From positions 5,888-67,861 of the forward strand of contig JAJQHQ010000024.1 of the NCBI GenBank assembly GCA_021199655.1: a DNA stretch of 61,974 nucleotides, read 5' to 3'. The notes under the pieces were generated by a model, which saw only the letters and a program-made list of their open reading frames with translations, searched no databases and was not told the origin of the DNA. Origin of the DNA: Lachnospiraceae bacterium (GTDB lineage Bacteria > Bacillota > Clostridia > Lachnospirales > Lachnospiraceae). Numbering within the stretch: position 1 is the stretch's first letter; each line of letters starts with the position of its first letter. Of this stretch, positions 25,199-34,212 are shown in pieces. A program made the translations under genes and the position numbers.

Positions 25199-25368
25199 GA
25201 GGGGAGTATAAATAATTAATAAGGGGTTTTGTAAAAAAATTGTTTGAAGGGTAAATTCTTTTTACGAGGATGATTATAATATAGTTTCCAAAAAAAAGCA
25301 ATACATATTTTCAAAAATAATTGGAATAATACAAGCGTAATACAAAATAACACCAGGAGGTATTAGCA

Positions 25369-25548
25369 ATGGCTAAGAACACAACAGAAAACACGACATC
25401 GAACACGGAGAACCAGCAGAATAGAGCACAGAATTCAAGCCAGCAGCAGAATCAGCAGAACAAGTCGAAGAATTCTTCAAAGGACTGCGGCTCTAACAGT
25501 GCTTCTGAGCAGGACAGCTATGAAAAGGACTGCGGCTCCAGATACTAA
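25369..25548 (+). CDS. Small Asn/Gln-rich protein of unknown function
   Basis: 59 residues (MAKNTTENTT...), with a textbook ribosome site (AGGAGG, 8 nt). It is almost all N, Q, S, T, E and K, with no hydrophobic core, and the word KDCGS occurs twice (around residues 38 and 53). A terminator follows. The low-complexity, hydrophilic composition resembles gamma-type small acid-soluble spore proteins in general style, but no diagnostic motif of that family is present, so the assignment is open. Two separated cysteines in identical contexts could cross-link or bind metal. Confidence 0.65.
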   Translation: MAKNTTENTTSNTENQQNRAQNSSQQQNQQNKSKNSSKDCGSNSASEQDSYEKDCGSRY

Positions 25549-25580
25549 GGATAACGGTAAAAATAACAGATACAGAGTCG

Positions 25581-25642
25581 GTGCGCGGGAACTCCCGCGC
25601 ACAATCAGAAATCCAAAGGGACGGCATTGGGCTGTCCCTTTT
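25581..25642 (+). terminator. Two hairpins, the second a terminator
   Basis: GTGCGCGGG / CCCGCGCAC (25581-25602), then AAAGGGAC / GTCCCTTTT (25615-25642) with T-run. They end the small Asn/Gln-rich gene. Confidence 0.7.
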
Positions 25643-25767
25643 CTGATGCGCATTCTATTTTAGGGCGGCATACTATATTAGTGTAAAAACAGATACAGGA
25701 CTGCCGGGAGCACAGGTCTGTGTGAAAATATCGCGGGACAGTCCTGAAACAGAGGAGGCGAAGAAGG

Positions 25768-26067
25768 ATGGATACAATTCCGGCGAAGGAGCTGGACTGG
25801 TATGTGAATAAAAAAGGATATCTGATCGTAGATCTGCGGCCGTATGTGGAATTCGAAAAAGGTCATATCCGCGGCGCGGTCAACGTTCCGGAAGGCAGGT
25901 TCGGGGCATGGCTGCGCAGCAGCAACAGAAAAGAGATACTGATTTTATACTGTGACCGCGGAGCGATGAGTATGTCTGTGGCGAGATCTCTTGAGGAAAA
26001 GGGTTTCCGGACGAAAACAGTGGTTGGCGGAATCCGTGCTTATCGCGGGGGGAATCTGGTTCGATAA
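25768..26067 (+). CDS. Single-domain rhodanese-like protein
   Basis: 99 residues. Rhodanese features: LIVDLRPYVEFEKGHIRGAVNVPEG in the first half, active-site loop YCDRGAMSMSVARSL with the catalytic cysteine, and the end VVGGIRAYRGG. Ribosome site GAGGAGG. Cytoplasmic, single-domain type. These proteins carry persulfide sulfur for transfer or detoxification; no partner gene is adjacent, so the specific acceptor is unknown. An RNA methyltransferase gene follows 65 bp later. Confidence 0.88.
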   Translation: MDTIPAKELDWYVNKKGYLIVDLRPYVEFEKGHIRGAVNVPEGRFGAWLRSSNRKEILILYCDRGAMSMSVARSLEEKGFRTKTVVGGIRAYRGGNLVR

Positions 26068-26132
26068 TCGGTTTTTATTGACAGAGAGTCGTTCAGCCTT
26101 TAGAATAATAGAAAAAAAGATGGGAAAAACAT

Positions 26133-27284
26133 ATGAAAAAAATGATGGAACTGATGGCGCCCTGCCATTTTGGGCTGGAGGCGGTGCTGAAAAGAGAGAT
26201 CATGGATCTTGGCTATGAGATCAGTAGTGTGGAGGACGGCCGGGTCACATTTTTGGGGGACGCCCAGGCCATTGCAATGGCGAATGTATTCCTGCGCACG
26301 GCAGAGAGGATTCTTTTGAAGGTGGGCAGCGTGCATGCCGAGACATATGATGAACTGTTTGAGGGCACGAAGGCCATGCCGTGGGAGGAATTCCTCCCGC
26401 GGGATGCGAAGTTTCAGGTGACGAAGGCGACCACAGTGAAAAGCAGGCTGTTTAGTCCCTCGGACATTCAGTCAATCGTGAAAAAGGCTGTGGTAGAGCG
26501 TTTGAAGAGTGTTTACCGGCTTGAATGGTTTCCGGAGGACGGAGCATCCTATCCGATCCGTGTGTTTTTTATGAAGGACGAGGCCGTGCTGGCACTGGAT
26601 ACGACCGGGGAGTCCCTGCACAAAAGGGGCTATCGGAAGCTTACCGCAAAAGCTCCGATTTCTGAGACGCTTGCGGCCGCATTGATCTGTCTGACCCCGT
26701 GGAAAGCTGACCGGATCCTTGTGGATCCATTTTGCGGCAGCGGCACCTTTCCGATTGAGGCGGCGATGATGGCGGCGAATATTGCTCCCGGAATGGAACG
26801 GTCGTTTACGGCGGAGCACTGGCAGAACCTGATTGAAAAAAGGCACTGGTATGACGCGGTAGAAGAGGCACAGGATCTGATCCGGATGCCGGAAGACTGC
26901 GATATTCAGGGGTATGATATTGACGGTGAGGTTGTAAAGGCTGCGCGGGAGAACGCGCGGCGCGCCGGTGTGGAGCAGCTGATCCATTTCCAGCAGCGTC
27001 CGGTAAGCGCGCTTCATCATCCGAAAAAATATGGATTTGTGATCACGAATCCGCCGTACGGGGAACGCCTGGAGGATAAGGCGGCTCTGCCTGCTCTGTA
27101 TCGGGAAATGGGTGAGGCTTTTGCCCGACTGGATTCCTGGTCGGAGTATGTGATCACTTCGTATGAAGATGCGGAGAAATACATCGGCAAAAAGGCGGCG
27201 AAGAACCGGAAAATTTACAATGGAATGATCAAAGCGTATTATTATCAGTTCCCGGGACCGCGCCCGCCGAAGAGAAATCAGTGA
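26133..27284 (+). CDS. THUMP-domain class I SAM-dependent RNA methyltransferase (RlmL-N/YpsC-like)
   Basis: 383 residues. The N-terminus (LMAPCHFGLEAVLKREIMDL) opens the THUMP RNA-binding domain (~1-160). The methyltransferase follows: SAM motif VDPFCGSGTFPIEAA, acidic loop GYDIDGEVVKAARENA and catalytic motif NPPYGERL. The last two motifs define N2-guanine methylation of RNA in this family (23S rRNA m2G2445-type). Length fits the stand-alone Firmicute form rather than the double RlmKL enzyme. It is a housekeeping gene; the following gene starts immediately after its stop. Confidence 0.92.
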   Translation: MKKMMELMAPCHFGLEAVLKREIMDLGYEISSVEDGRVTFLGDAQAIAMANVFLRTAERILLKVGSVHAETYDELFEGTKAMPWEEFLPRDAKFQVTKATTVKSRLFSPSDIQSIVKKAVVERLKSVYRLEWFPEDGASYPIRVFFMKDEAVLALDTTGESLHKRGYRKLTAKAPISETLAAALICLTPWKADRILVDPFCGSGTFPIEAAMMAANIAPGMERSFTAEHWQNLIEKRHWYDAVEEAQDLIRMPEDCDIQGYDIDGEVVKAARENARRAGVEQLIHFQQRPVSALHHPKKYGFVITNPPYGERLEDKAALPALYREMGEAFARLDSWSEYVITSYEDAEKYIGKKAAKNRKIYNGMIKAYYYQFPGPRPPKRNQ

Positions 27285-27313
27285 CAGATAAGTATACAGG
27301 GAAAAGGACGACG

Positions 27314-28615
27314 GTGAATGATTTGAGAAGGAAAAGAGCAATGAAAACCTCTGGTGCGTGGCTGCTGGCGAGTGCCCTGACACTGTTTCTGTTTTCTTTT
27401 TCTTCTGCTTCTGCAGAAGTTCTTTCCACGTCTGATGACGGACTTCCATCATACTGGTATGCGGGTGATATCGGCAAAAAACCCACGGTGAAAGATCAGG
27501 GGTCTTATGGAACCTGCTGGGCGATTACGGCGACTTCGGCGCTGGAGGCAGCGCTTCTGCCGTCGCTGCAGATGGTATTTTCAGCAGACCATCTGAGCCT
27601 GCAGAATGCTTTTACGGTGGATGTCAATGACGGCGGAGATTACCTTATGCTGATGGCTTATCTGTGCGGCTGGCAGGGACCTGTGACGGAAGAACAGGAC
27701 CCATACGGGGACGAATATTCGCCGAAAGGATTGTCCGCGGCGGTGCATGTGCAGGAGGTCCGCGTTATTTTAGATTCTTCTATTGAAAAAATTAAGGAAA
27801 CTGTGTATACTTATGGTTCTGTACAGACATCCCTCTATATGGATCATGACACGGCCTCAGACGGAGCGGGATATTATAACACATCAACTTCTTCCTATTA
27901 TTATACAGAAGAAATGACGCAGAATCACGATGTGCTGATTCTGGGCTGGGATGATTTCTGGCCGGCCGGTCAGTTTGCTTCCAGGCCGGATCAGGATGGC
28001 GCATTCATCTGTCTGAATACCTGGGGCAGCGATTTTGGGGAGGACGGGATTTTTTATGTATCCTATTCTGATCCGAACATTGGCTCTGTCGCTGTAGCCT
28101 ATACACGGATTGAGGACACGGATAACTACGATCATTTGTATCAGTATGACCCGTGCGGCTGGCAGGGGCAGCAGGGCTATGAGTCCGAATACTGTTATTT
28201 TGCAAATGTCTATACAGCGGAAGGGGAAGAGCTGCTCTCGGCAGTAGGATTTTACGCGACAGGCGAAGACACTTCCTATGAGATTTATCTGGTGCATGAT
28301 TTTGACGGAGCGGATTCTTTTGACCAAATGGAATACCTGCAAAGCGGGAGCTTTGAGGATATGGGGTATTACACCGTAGATCTGAACACGGAACAGGAGC
28401 TTGCCGCAGGTGAACGGTTCGCGGTGGTGGTTCGGATTCACGTTCCTGATGAGACCAATCCGGTCGCGGTCGAATACCGGTCGGATGAATACACGCAGAA
28501 TGTCACTACTGAGGGAAAGGAAAGTTATCTGAGCAGATACGGAGTTACCTGGGAAAATACGCAGGAACAATTTGAGACGAATGTCTGCCTGAAAGTCTAT
28601 ACTTCTGACCGGTAG
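27314..28615 (+). CDS. Secreted papain-family (C1A) cysteine protease
   Basis: About 433 residues. Three in-frame starts exist (GTG 27281, GTG 27314, ATG 27341); 27314 has AAGGA 5 nt upstream and gives a good signal peptide (RRKRAMK, then WLLASALTLFLFSFSSASA). The catalytic set is complete: KDQGSYGTCWA (Gln and Cys), QNHDVLILGW (His) and LNTWGSDFGEDG (Asn). The C-terminal ~130 residues form a beta-rich domain as in the lectin-like domain of bacterial C1 peptidases. No pro-peptide inhibitor domain is evident and no anchor, so it is likely released. Substrate unknown. Confidence 0.85.
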   Translation: MNDLRRKRAMKTSGAWLLASALTLFLFSFSSASAEVLSTSDDGLPSYWYAGDIGKKPTVKDQGSYGTCWAITATSALEAALLPSLQMVFSADHLSLQNAFTVDVNDGGDYLMLMAYLCGWQGPVTEEQDPYGDEYSPKGLSAAVHVQEVRVILDSSIEKIKETVYTYGSVQTSLYMDHDTASDGAGYYNTSTSSYYYTEEMTQNHDVLILGWDDFWPAGQFASRPDQDGAFICLNTWGSDFGEDGIFYVSYSDPNIGSVAVAYTRIEDTDNYDHLYQYDPCGWQGQQGYESEYCYFANVYTAEGEELLSAVGFYATGEDTSYEIYLVHDFDGADSFDQMEYLQSGSFEDMGYYTVDLNTEQELAAGERFAVVVRIHVPDETNPVAVEYRSDEYTQNVTTEGKESYLSRYGVTWENTQEQFETNVCLKVYTSDR

Positions 28616-28740
28616 CGCTGCGGCTTTGCATATAGCGCGGAAACTGACGTAACAGAGAAGGCACGGATCGGTTACGCCGAAGTATGATAAAACAGAAACT
28701 ACAGGGTGAAGCACTGAAAAGTTGCATGACAGGAGAACAT

Positions 28741-29340
28741 ATGAACAGAATCATTTTTGCCACCGGCAATGAGGACAAGTTAAAAGAAATCCGTATGATC
28801 CTTAAGGATACCGGCGTAGAAGTTGTTTCCATGAAAGAAGCGGGTATCAGTGCGGAAATCGCAGAGGATGGGAAGACCTTTGAGGAGAACGCTGTGATCA
28901 AAGCGAAGACGGTCATGGAGCTTTCAAGCGAAGCAGTGCTTTCCGATGACTCCGGACTGGAGATTGATGCCCTCGATGGTGCGCCCGGTGTGCATTCCGC
29001 GCGTTTTATGGGGACAGATACATCTTATGACATCAAAAATGCTGCGATTCTCGAAAAACTTGCCGGCGTTCCGGAAGAAAAACGCACGGCACGCTTCGTC
29101 TGCGCTGTGGTTTGTGCGCTTCCGGACGGGAGGATCTTCACCTGCCAGAGGACGATGGAAGGCAGGATCGGCTATGAGATCCGCGGCAAAAACGGTTTTG
29201 GCTATGATCCGATTTTTTATCTGCCGGAATATGGCTGCTATTCGGCTGAGCTTTCACCGGAGAAGAAGAATGAGATCAGTCATCGGGGAAAGGCGCTGCG
29301 GGGTATGCGTGCGATCCTGAAGGAAGAACTGATCCTGTGA
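28741..29340 (+). CDS. rdgB: XTP/dITP diphosphatase (house-cleaning nucleotidase)
   Basis: 199 residues; ATG 28741 has AGGAG just upstream. Family motifs are intact: ATGNEDKLKEI at the N-terminus, VLSDDSGLEIDALDGAPGVHSARF, GKNGFGYDPIFYLPE and SHRGKALR near the end. It hydrolyses inosine and xanthosine triphosphates to monophosphates and keeps them out of nucleic acids. It is followed by a YfcE-like phosphodiesterase whose frame starts at its stop codon, a pairing common in clostridia. Confidence 0.95.
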   Translation: MNRIIFATGNEDKLKEIRMILKDTGVEVVSMKEAGISAEIAEDGKTFEENAVIKAKTVMELSSEAVLSDDSGLEIDALDGAPGVHSARFMGTDTSYDIKNAAILEKLAGVPEEKRTARFVCAVVCALPDGRIFTCQRTMEGRIGYEIRGKNGFGYDPIFYLPEYGCYSAELSPEKKNEISHRGKALRGMRAILKEELIL

Positions 29341-29396
29341 AATATGCTTTACGTATGCCGGAAGGGAAAATGATCGCCAGGAGTGGGAAAAAGGTT

Positions 29397-29888
29397 ATGA
29401 AAATACTGATTGTGAGCGATACACATGGCTATGATGAGAATTTAATACAGGTACTGGAAAAAATCGGGCAGCCGGACTGCATGATCCATCTGGGGGATTC
29501 CGAGGAATCGGAGGATCATATGAGGGCTCTGGCGAACTGCCCTGTTCACATGGTATCGGGCAACTGTGATTATTTTACCAGGCTGCCTGTCTCAAAAATA
29601 GTGGATCTGGACGGTACCCGCGCGTTCCTGACCCACGGCCATTATTATTATGTGTCTGTCGGCGTGCGTGACCTCGCGGAGGAGGCCAGGACCAACAGCT
29701 GCAATTTAGCGATGTTCGGACACACACACCGCCCGTTTATCGATGAGAGCGATCCGGAGCTGACAATCTTAAATCCCGGCAGCCTGTCTTTTCCGCGGCA
29801 GGACGGACGCAGGCCGAGCTATATCGTGATGGAGACGGCAGCCGGCAAAAAGCCGGTATATCACCTCTGCTTTCTGGACAGAAAGTGA
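29397..29888 (+). CDS. YfcE/MJ0936-family metallophosphodiesterase
   Basis: 163 residues from ATG 29397 ([11 protein letters not shown]); upstream in-frame starts give an N-terminus not usual for the family. The metal ligands are present: [26 protein letters not shown] and GHTHRP. This type hydrolyses phosphodiesters with two divalent metal ions; the physiological substrate is unclear. Probably co-transcribed with rdgB. An inverted repeat (TGTTCAGAA / TTCTGAAC) follows without a clear T-run. Confidence 0.88.
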   Translation: MKILIVSDTHGYDENLIQVLEKIGQPDCMIHLGDSEESEDHMRALANCPVHMVSGNCDYFTRLPVSKIVDLDGTRAFLTHGHYYYVSVGVRDLAEEARTNSCNLAMFGHTHRPFIDESDPELTILNPGSLSFPRQDGRRPSYIVMETAAGKKPVYHLCFLDRK

Positions 29889-30031
29889 TCTGACGGCTGT
29901 TCAGAAGACTGCAGTTGTTCTGAACGGCAGTTTGCACGTGCTGCGGAAAACGTATGTGCTGCGGGAACCGAGTCAGATAAAGTGTTGGATGAAGTGCCGG
30001 ATAAAAAGTTTTATGGATTCACAGAAAAAGC

Positions 30032-30061
30032 TTGACTTCCCCTCTGTATATGTGCTACACT
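30032..30061 (+). promoter_or_regulatory. Promoter of the rpmG-secE-nusG unit
   Basis: TTGACT, 18-bp spacer, TACACT, ~70 bp before rpmG. Confidence 0.65.
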
Positions 30062-30129
30062 GGACGAGCGTATGGAAGAAGGCTTTTTTTTTATGCCTAA
30101 AATGCATTTATGGAAGCGAGGTGGAAGTT

Positions 30130-30279
30130 GTGCGTGTACGTATCACATTGGCATGTACAGAATGCAAACAGCGTAATTACAACATGACCAAGGATAAAAA
30201 GACCCATCCAGACCGCATGGAGACGAAGAAGTACTGTCGTTTCTGCAGGTCGCACACGCTGCATAAAGAGACAAAGTAA
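30130..30279 (+). CDS. rpmG: 50S ribosomal protein L33, zinc-binding form
   Basis: 49 residues with GTG start; GAGGTGG is placed correctly upstream. The sequence [12 protein letters not shown]...YCRFCRSH holds two CxxC pairs, so this is the zinc-containing version of L33. It opens the rpmG-secE-nusG unit, the standard Firmicute arrangement. Too short for many ORF lists; a longer in-frame extension upstream is not coding. Confidence 0.95.
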   Translation: MRVRITLACTECKQRNYNMTKDKKTHPDRMETKKYCRFCRSHTLHKETK

Positions 30280-30309
30280 ACGATAGGAACGAGCAAAGGA
30301 AGTGATGAT

Positions 30310-30528
30310 ATGGCTAAAGAAGAGAAAGCTGTAAAAGACTCAAAGGTCAGGAACTGGTTTAACGGTCTGAAATCGGAGTTCAAGAAGATCATCTGGCCGG
30401 ACAAGACCACACTGGCAAAACAGACCGGTACCGTCATTGTCGTTTCTATCATACTTGGAGTGATCATCGCGATGCTGGATTTCATATTCCAGTATGGCAT
30501 TGACATTCTGGTGAACATTAGTTTCTGA
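30310..30528 (+). CDS. secE: Preprotein translocase subunit SecE
   Basis: 72 residues. It has the amphipathic segment NWFNGLKSEFKKIIWP, with the family's conserved W-P, then one membrane helix (TVIVVSIILGVIIAMLDFI). It is the single-helix form typical of Gram-positives. SecE clamps SecY in the translocon. It lies between rpmG and nusG, as expected. Confidence 0.95.
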   Translation: MAKEEKAVKDSKVRNWFNGLKSEFKKIIWPDKTTLAKQTGTVIVVSIILGVIIAMLDFIFQYGIDILVNISF

Positions 30529-30554
30529 GTGAAGTAAGGGCAAAGGGTGATTGT

Positions 30555-31070
30555 ATGGCAGAGGCGAGCTGGTATGTAGTTCATACTTATTCCGGGTATG
30601 AGAACAAAGTAAAGGCCAACATTGAGAAGACAATTGAGAACCGCCATCTTGAGGAGCAGATTCTGGAGGTTCGGGTACCGCTTCAGGATGTTGTAGAGAT
30701 GAAAAACGGCGTCCAGAGGACCGTGCAGAAGAAAATGTTCCCTGGCTATGTGCTTCTCAATATGGTGATGAACGATGATACCTGGTATGTCGTACGGAAC
30801 ACGAGAGGCGTGACCGGTTTTGTCGGTCCCGGGTCCAAGCCGGTTCCGCTGACGGACGCGGAGATGTACAATCTCGGGATCCTTTCCAACAGCATTACGG
30901 TGGATTTCGAGGTGGGTGACACGGTGACCGTTATCGGTGGTGTCTGGAAAGACACGGTTGGAGTGATCCAGTCGATGAACCAGACAAAGCAGAGCGTTAC
31001 AATCAATGTCGAGTTGTTTGGCCGGGAGACACCGGTCGAGATTAATTTTGCCGAGATCCGCAGGATGTAA
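30555..31070 (+). CDS. nusG: Transcription termination/antitermination factor NusG
   Basis: 171 residues. NGN domain: WYVVHTYSGYENKVKANIEK through PGYVLLNMVMND and WYVVRNTRGVTGFVG. KOW domain: FEVGDTVTVIGGVWKDTVG, ending in FAEIRRM. It binds RNA polymerase and couples it to the ribosome or Rho. Length and domains are standard. Confidence 0.97.
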   Translation: MAEASWYVVHTYSGYENKVKANIEKTIENRHLEEQILEVRVPLQDVVEMKNGVQRTVQKKMFPGYVLLNMVMNDDTWYVVRNTRGVTGFVGPGSKPVPLTDAEMYNLGILSNSITVDFEVGDTVTVIGGVWKDTVGVIQSMNQTKQSVTINVELFGRETPVEINFAEIRRM

Positions 31071-31107
31071 GGCAAAAGCAGAAAAGCGGCGGCACAGCCG
31101 CAAAGTG

Positions 31108-31200
31108 GGAGGGAAAGAGAGACCGCGCATATCCGGCTGCGGTTTCGGCGATGGCTCATAAAGAGCCTGCATACATCTCCCGACATTACCACATAGGAGG
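31108..31200 (+). promoter_or_regulatory. Predicted L1-binding leader upstream of rplK
   Basis: GTGGGAGG at ~31106-31113 and ATTACCACATAGGAGG at ~31185-31200 flank a structured stretch. The same GTGGGAGG...ATTACCAC pair precedes rplA. This resembles the mRNA site bound by L1 for autogenous control. Confidence 0.5.
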
Positions 31201-31209
31201 TTCCTGAAA

Positions 31210-31635
31210 ATGGCAAAGAAAGTCACAGGTTATATAAAATTACAGATTCCTGCCGGTAAGGCGACACCGGCTCCGCCTGTTGGTCCGGCACTTGGACAGC
31301 ACGGCGTGAACATTGTCCAGTTTACCAAGGAGTTTAACGCAAGGACCGCGGACAAGGGTGACCTCATCATCCCGGTTGTCATTACGGTTTATGCGGACCG
31401 AAGCTTCAGCTTTATTACAAAGACTCCGCCTGCGGCGGTTCTTCTCAAGAAAGCATGCAACATCAAGTCCGGTTCCGGAGTTCCGAACAAGACAAAGGTT
31501 GCCACGATCTCCAAAGATAAGATTCGTGAGATTGCTGAGATGAAGATGCCGGATCTGAACGCGGGAAGCATTGAGGCGGCCATGAGCATGATCGCCGGTA
31601 CCGCGCGCAGCATGGGTATCACGGTAGAAGACTAA
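31210..31635 (+). CDS. rplK: 50S ribosomal protein L11
   Basis: 141 residues. Conserved features include [22 protein letters not shown] at the N-terminus ([15 protein letters not shown]) and the rRNA-binding end [19 protein letters not shown]. It binds the GTPase-associated centre of 23S rRNA. A typical AGGAGG site precedes the ATG. It is paired with rplA downstream in the L11 operon. Confidence 0.98.
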   Translation: MAKKVTGYIKLQIPAGKATPAPPVGPALGQHGVNIVQFTKEFNARTADKGDLIIPVVITVYADRSFSFITKTPPAAVLLKKACNIKSGSGVPNKTKVATISKDKIREIAEMKMPDLNAGSIEAAMSMIAGTARSMGITVED

Positions 31636-31647
31636 AGCTAAAGGATA

Positions 31648-31683
31648 GTGGGAGGGCATTCCCCGCAATTACCACCAGGAGGT
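31648..31683 (+). promoter_or_regulatory. Second L1-type leader site, upstream of rplA
   Basis: GTGGGAGGGC...AATTACCACCAGGAGG folds so that the ribosome site of rplA can be masked. It is almost the same as the site before rplK. Confidence 0.45.
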
Positions 31684-31691
31684 TTTTTAAC

Positions 31692-32384
31692 ATGAAAAGA
31701 GGAAAAAAATATAAAGAGGCAGCGAAGGCGATCGACCGCGCTACTCTTTACGATGTCGATGAAGCGATTGCTCTGGCGAAGAAGTCAGCTGTCGCTAAGT
31801 TTGATGAGACGATTGAAGTTCATATCCGTACCGGATGCGACGGACGTCATGCGGATCAGCAGATCCGTGGTGCGGTAGTGCTTCCGCATGGTACCGGCAA
31901 GACCGTTCGCGTACTTGTATTCGCCAAGAACGCGAAGGCGGACGAAGCAACAGCGGCGGGCGCTGATTTCGTCGGAGCGGAAGAACTCGTTCCGAAGATT
32001 CAGAAGGAAGGCTGGCTTGATTTCGATGTAGTCGTTGCTACACCGGACATGATGGGCGTAGTTGGACGTCTCGGCCGTATCCTCGGACCGAAGGGACTCA
32101 TGCCGAACCCGAAGGCCGGCACAGTTACGATGGATGTGACGAAAGCCATCAACGACATCAAAGCAGGTAAGATTGAATACAGACTCGACAAGACCAACAT
32201 CATCCATGTGCCGATTGGGAAAGCCTCCTTCACAGAGGAGCAGCTCACGGACAACTTCCAGACGCTTATGGAAGCAATTATCAAGGCAAGACCTTCAGCA
32301 CTGAAAGGCCAGTTCTTAAAGAGCGTGACGATCACGCCGACTATGGGACCGGGCGTGAAGCTGAATACGGCGAAGCTGGTATAA
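31692..32384 (+). CDS. rplA: 50S ribosomal protein L1
   Basis: 230 residues, standard length. The signature [15 protein letters not shown] segment is present as [18 protein letters not shown], with the RNA-binding N-terminus [15 protein letters not shown]1 forms the mobile stalk at the ribosomal E site and represses its own operon by binding the leader. A strong terminator follows, so rplJL is separately transcribed. Confidence 0.98.
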   Translation: MKRGKKYKEAAKAIDRATLYDVDEAIALAKKSAVAKFDETIEVHIRTGCDGRHADQQIRGAVVLPHGTGKTVRVLVFAKNAKADEATAAGADFVGAEELVPKIQKEGWLDFDVVVATPDMMGVVGRLGRILGPKGLMPNPKAGTVTMDVTKAINDIKAGKIEYRLDKTNIIHVPIGKASFTEEQLTDNFQTLMEAIIKARPSALKGQFLKSVTITPTMGPGVKLNTAKLV

Positions 32385-32410
32385 TTGCCGTTCATAAATT
32401 GAAAATTTCG

Positions 32411-32441
32411 AACAGCAGGCTGTGATGGCCTGCTGTTTTTC
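32411..32441 (+). terminator. Terminator of the L11-L1 operon
   Basis: AACAGCAGGC / GCCTGCTGTTTTT stem-loop with T-run. Confidence 0.9.
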
Positions 32442-32459
32442 CTTTACAGAAGCTTCTTT

Positions 32460-32486
32460 GTAACTGTGAAGGTACTGAACAGTTAC
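32460..32486. repeat. Dispersed 27-bp palindromic repeat, copy 1
   Basis: GTAACTGT-N11-ACAGTTAC with loop GAAGGTACTGA. Reference copy for the family. Confidence 0.8.
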
Positions 32487-32532
32487 GCTTCGTTTTTATA
32501 AAGAAAAACGTTCCGCAGGGATTAAAAAAATG

Positions 32533-32561
32533 TTGACAACAACACGATCCTGGTGTATAGT
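32533..32561 (+). promoter_or_regulatory. Promoter of the L10-L7/L12 operon
   Basis: TTGACA, 17-bp spacer, TATAGT, directly before the L10 leader. Confidence 0.85.
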
Positions 32562-32570
32562 ATCAAAGAT

Positions 32571-32775
32571 AACTGCCGAAGACAGCAGGTGCCGTATGGC
32601 ATAATTTCGTGAAAAGGTTGACTGGTTGGCAGCCGTTCATAGCTATGTAGCTGAGGAATGGCTGAGACTGATCTCTCCGATATTCTGACGAGGCCTGCCG
32701 AGGAGTGAAATTCTTTATGGAAGAATTGTGATGCTCTTTTGTCGGACGGGCCGGCAGAGGAGTATTTTTTATCCG
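32571..32775 (+). promoter_or_regulatory. Ribosomal protein L10 leader
   Basis: The transcript begins with CTGCCGAAGACAGCAGGTGC and later has GCCTGCCGAGGAG, the two conserved halves of the L10-leader structure, then GGCCGGCAGAGGAGTATTTTTT, a terminator-like stem. In this element L10(L12)4 binds the RNA and lowers rplJ-rplL expression. 32776-32936 holds no gene. Confidence 0.75.
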
Positions 32776-32936
32776 ATAGAAAGTTTTGACTGCGACGGTT
32801 CCATTGCCATACGTCCTTTCTATTATAGATAAAAGCTTCGCGGGAATGTCACAGATCCTTCTGGAGAATCTATGACGATTGGCAGTTTGGAGGACATTTA
32901 AGTGTACTCCGCAAAATCTATAAGGAGGTACAGATC

Positions 32937-33440
32937 ATGGCAAAGGTTGAACTGAAGAAACCGATTGTAGATGAGATCGCGGGAAATATCAAAGACGCAG
33001 AATCAGTCATTCTTGTGCATTACAGCGGCATCACGGTAGAAGCGGACACAGAGCTTCGTAAGGCGATGCGTGAAGCAGGTATCACCTACAAGGTATACAA
33101 GAATACGATGATGAACTTCGCATTCAAGGATACTCCCTGCGAGCCGCTTTGCGGGCTTCTGGAAGGACCGAACGCGCTGGCGATATCCAAAGACGATGCG
33201 ACAGCTCCGGCGAGGATCATTTCCGGCTTTGCAAAGAAGACTCCGACCGTCAAGATGCTTGCCGGTGTCGTAGAGGGCAACTACTATGATGAAAACAGTG
33301 TTGCTGCACTTGCTTCGATTCCGTCAAGGGAAGAACTTCTTGGCAAACTGCTTGGAAGCATCCAGTCGCCTGTTTCCAACCTGGCTCGCGTATTGAACCA
33401 GATTGCGGAAGCAAAAGAAAAAGAATCAGCGGCAGAGTGA
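32937..33440 (+). CDS. rplJ: 50S ribosomal protein L10
   Basis: 167 residues, normal for Firmicutes. N-terminal rRNA-binding domain (VILVHYSGITVEADTELRK, then YKVYKNTMMNFAF) and a C-terminal helix (LARVLNQIAEAKEKE) that holds L7/L12 dimers. Ribosome site AAGGAGG. It is regulated through the leader upstream. Confidence 0.97.
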   Translation: MAKVELKKPIVDEIAGNIKDAESVILVHYSGITVEADTELRKAMREAGITYKVYKNTMMNFAFKDTPCEPLCGLLEGPNALAISKDDATAPARIISGFAKKTPTVKMLAGVVEGNYYDENSVAALASIPSREELLGKLLGSIQSPVSNLARVLNQIAEAKEKESAAE

Positions 33441-33539
33441 AGATCCTGACTGCTGTATCGTCATCCGATTTTTGGGAAATTGCGTTCGGATGACAATGGA
33501 TCCATCAGAAAACATTCAGAAAGAATGAACAGAATGCAG

Positions 33540-33566
33540 GTAACTGTGAGGATAAGGAACAGTTAC
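33540..33566. repeat. Dispersed 27-bp palindromic repeat, copy 2
   Basis: GTAACTGT-N11-ACAGTTAC, between rplJ and rplL, so it should be transcribed as a hairpin in the operon mRNA. The loop is GAGGATAAGGA. Confidence 0.75.
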
Positions 33567-33597
33567 GAATGTAAAAAATAATCAGGAGGAAAAAGAA

Positions 33598-33975
33598 ATG
33601 GCTAAGTTGACAACTGCTGAATTTATCGAAGCAATCAAAGAGTTATCCGTGCTTGAGCTGAATGAGCTGGTAAAGGCATGCGAGGAAGAGTTTGGCGTAT
33701 CTGCTGCTGCTGGTGTAGTGGTAGCTGCTGCTGGCGGCGCTGCTGCTGAGGAAGTAGAAGAGAAGACCGAGTTTGATGTTGAGCTGACTGAGGTTGGTCC
33801 GTCCAAGGTTAAGGTTATCAAGGTTGTACGTGAAGCGACCGGTCTTGGCCTGAAGGAAGCGAAGGACGTTGTAGATTCCGCTCCGAAGGTGATCAAAGAG
33901 GGCATCTCCAAGGCAGAAGCTGAGGAACTTAAGACCAAGCTTGAAGCTGAGGGCGCAAAGGTTACGGTTAAATAA
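33598..33975 (+). CDS. rplL: 50S ribosomal protein L7/L12
   Basis: 125 residues. The N-terminal dimerisation domain ([20 protein letters not shown]) is followed by an Ala/Gly-rich hinge and the C-terminal factor-binding domain ([20 protein letters not shown]). It forms the multi-copy stalk that recruits EF-G and EF-Tu. Ribosome site AGGAGG. A terminator follows. Confidence 0.98.
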   Translation: MAKLTTAEFIEAIKELSVLELNELVKACEEEFGVSAAAGVVVAAAGGAAAEEVEEKTEFDVELTEVGPSKVKVIKVVREATGLGLKEAKDVVDSAPKVIKEGISKAEAEELKTKLEAEGAKVTVK

Positions 33976-33997
33976 TCTTTTCCATATTATAAAATTG

Positions 33998-34026
33998 AAC
34001 GGGGTTCCACAGGGGATCCCGTTTTT
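33998..34026 (+). terminator. Terminator after rplL
   Basis: ACGGGGTTCC / GGGATCCCGT stem with TTTTTT. Confidence 0.8.
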
Positions 34027-34091
34027 TCAGTTCACGAAACAATCTTAATATTTCTGAATTTCTGAATTTCTGAATAAAGGCAAAAATTTCC

Positions 34092-34120
34092 TTGACACCA
34101 ATGTTACTTTATGGTACAGT
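34092..34120 (+). promoter_or_regulatory. Promoter of rpoB-rpoC
   Basis: TTGACA, 17-bp spacer, TACAGT, 93 bp before rpoB. Confidence 0.8.
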
Positions 34121-34212
34121 ATACGTTGCACTATTGTGCGGGATTATATCCTGCAGTATAATTATGCCCAAAAGTAGAACCAGACTGCAGAAAGAACAGA
34201 GGTGAAACATCA

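Noticed and set aside
24765-25368. tRNA gene or clear att site at the island edge
   Set aside because: No cloverleaf or matching direct repeat was visible; att sites cannot be defined without an empty-site relative.
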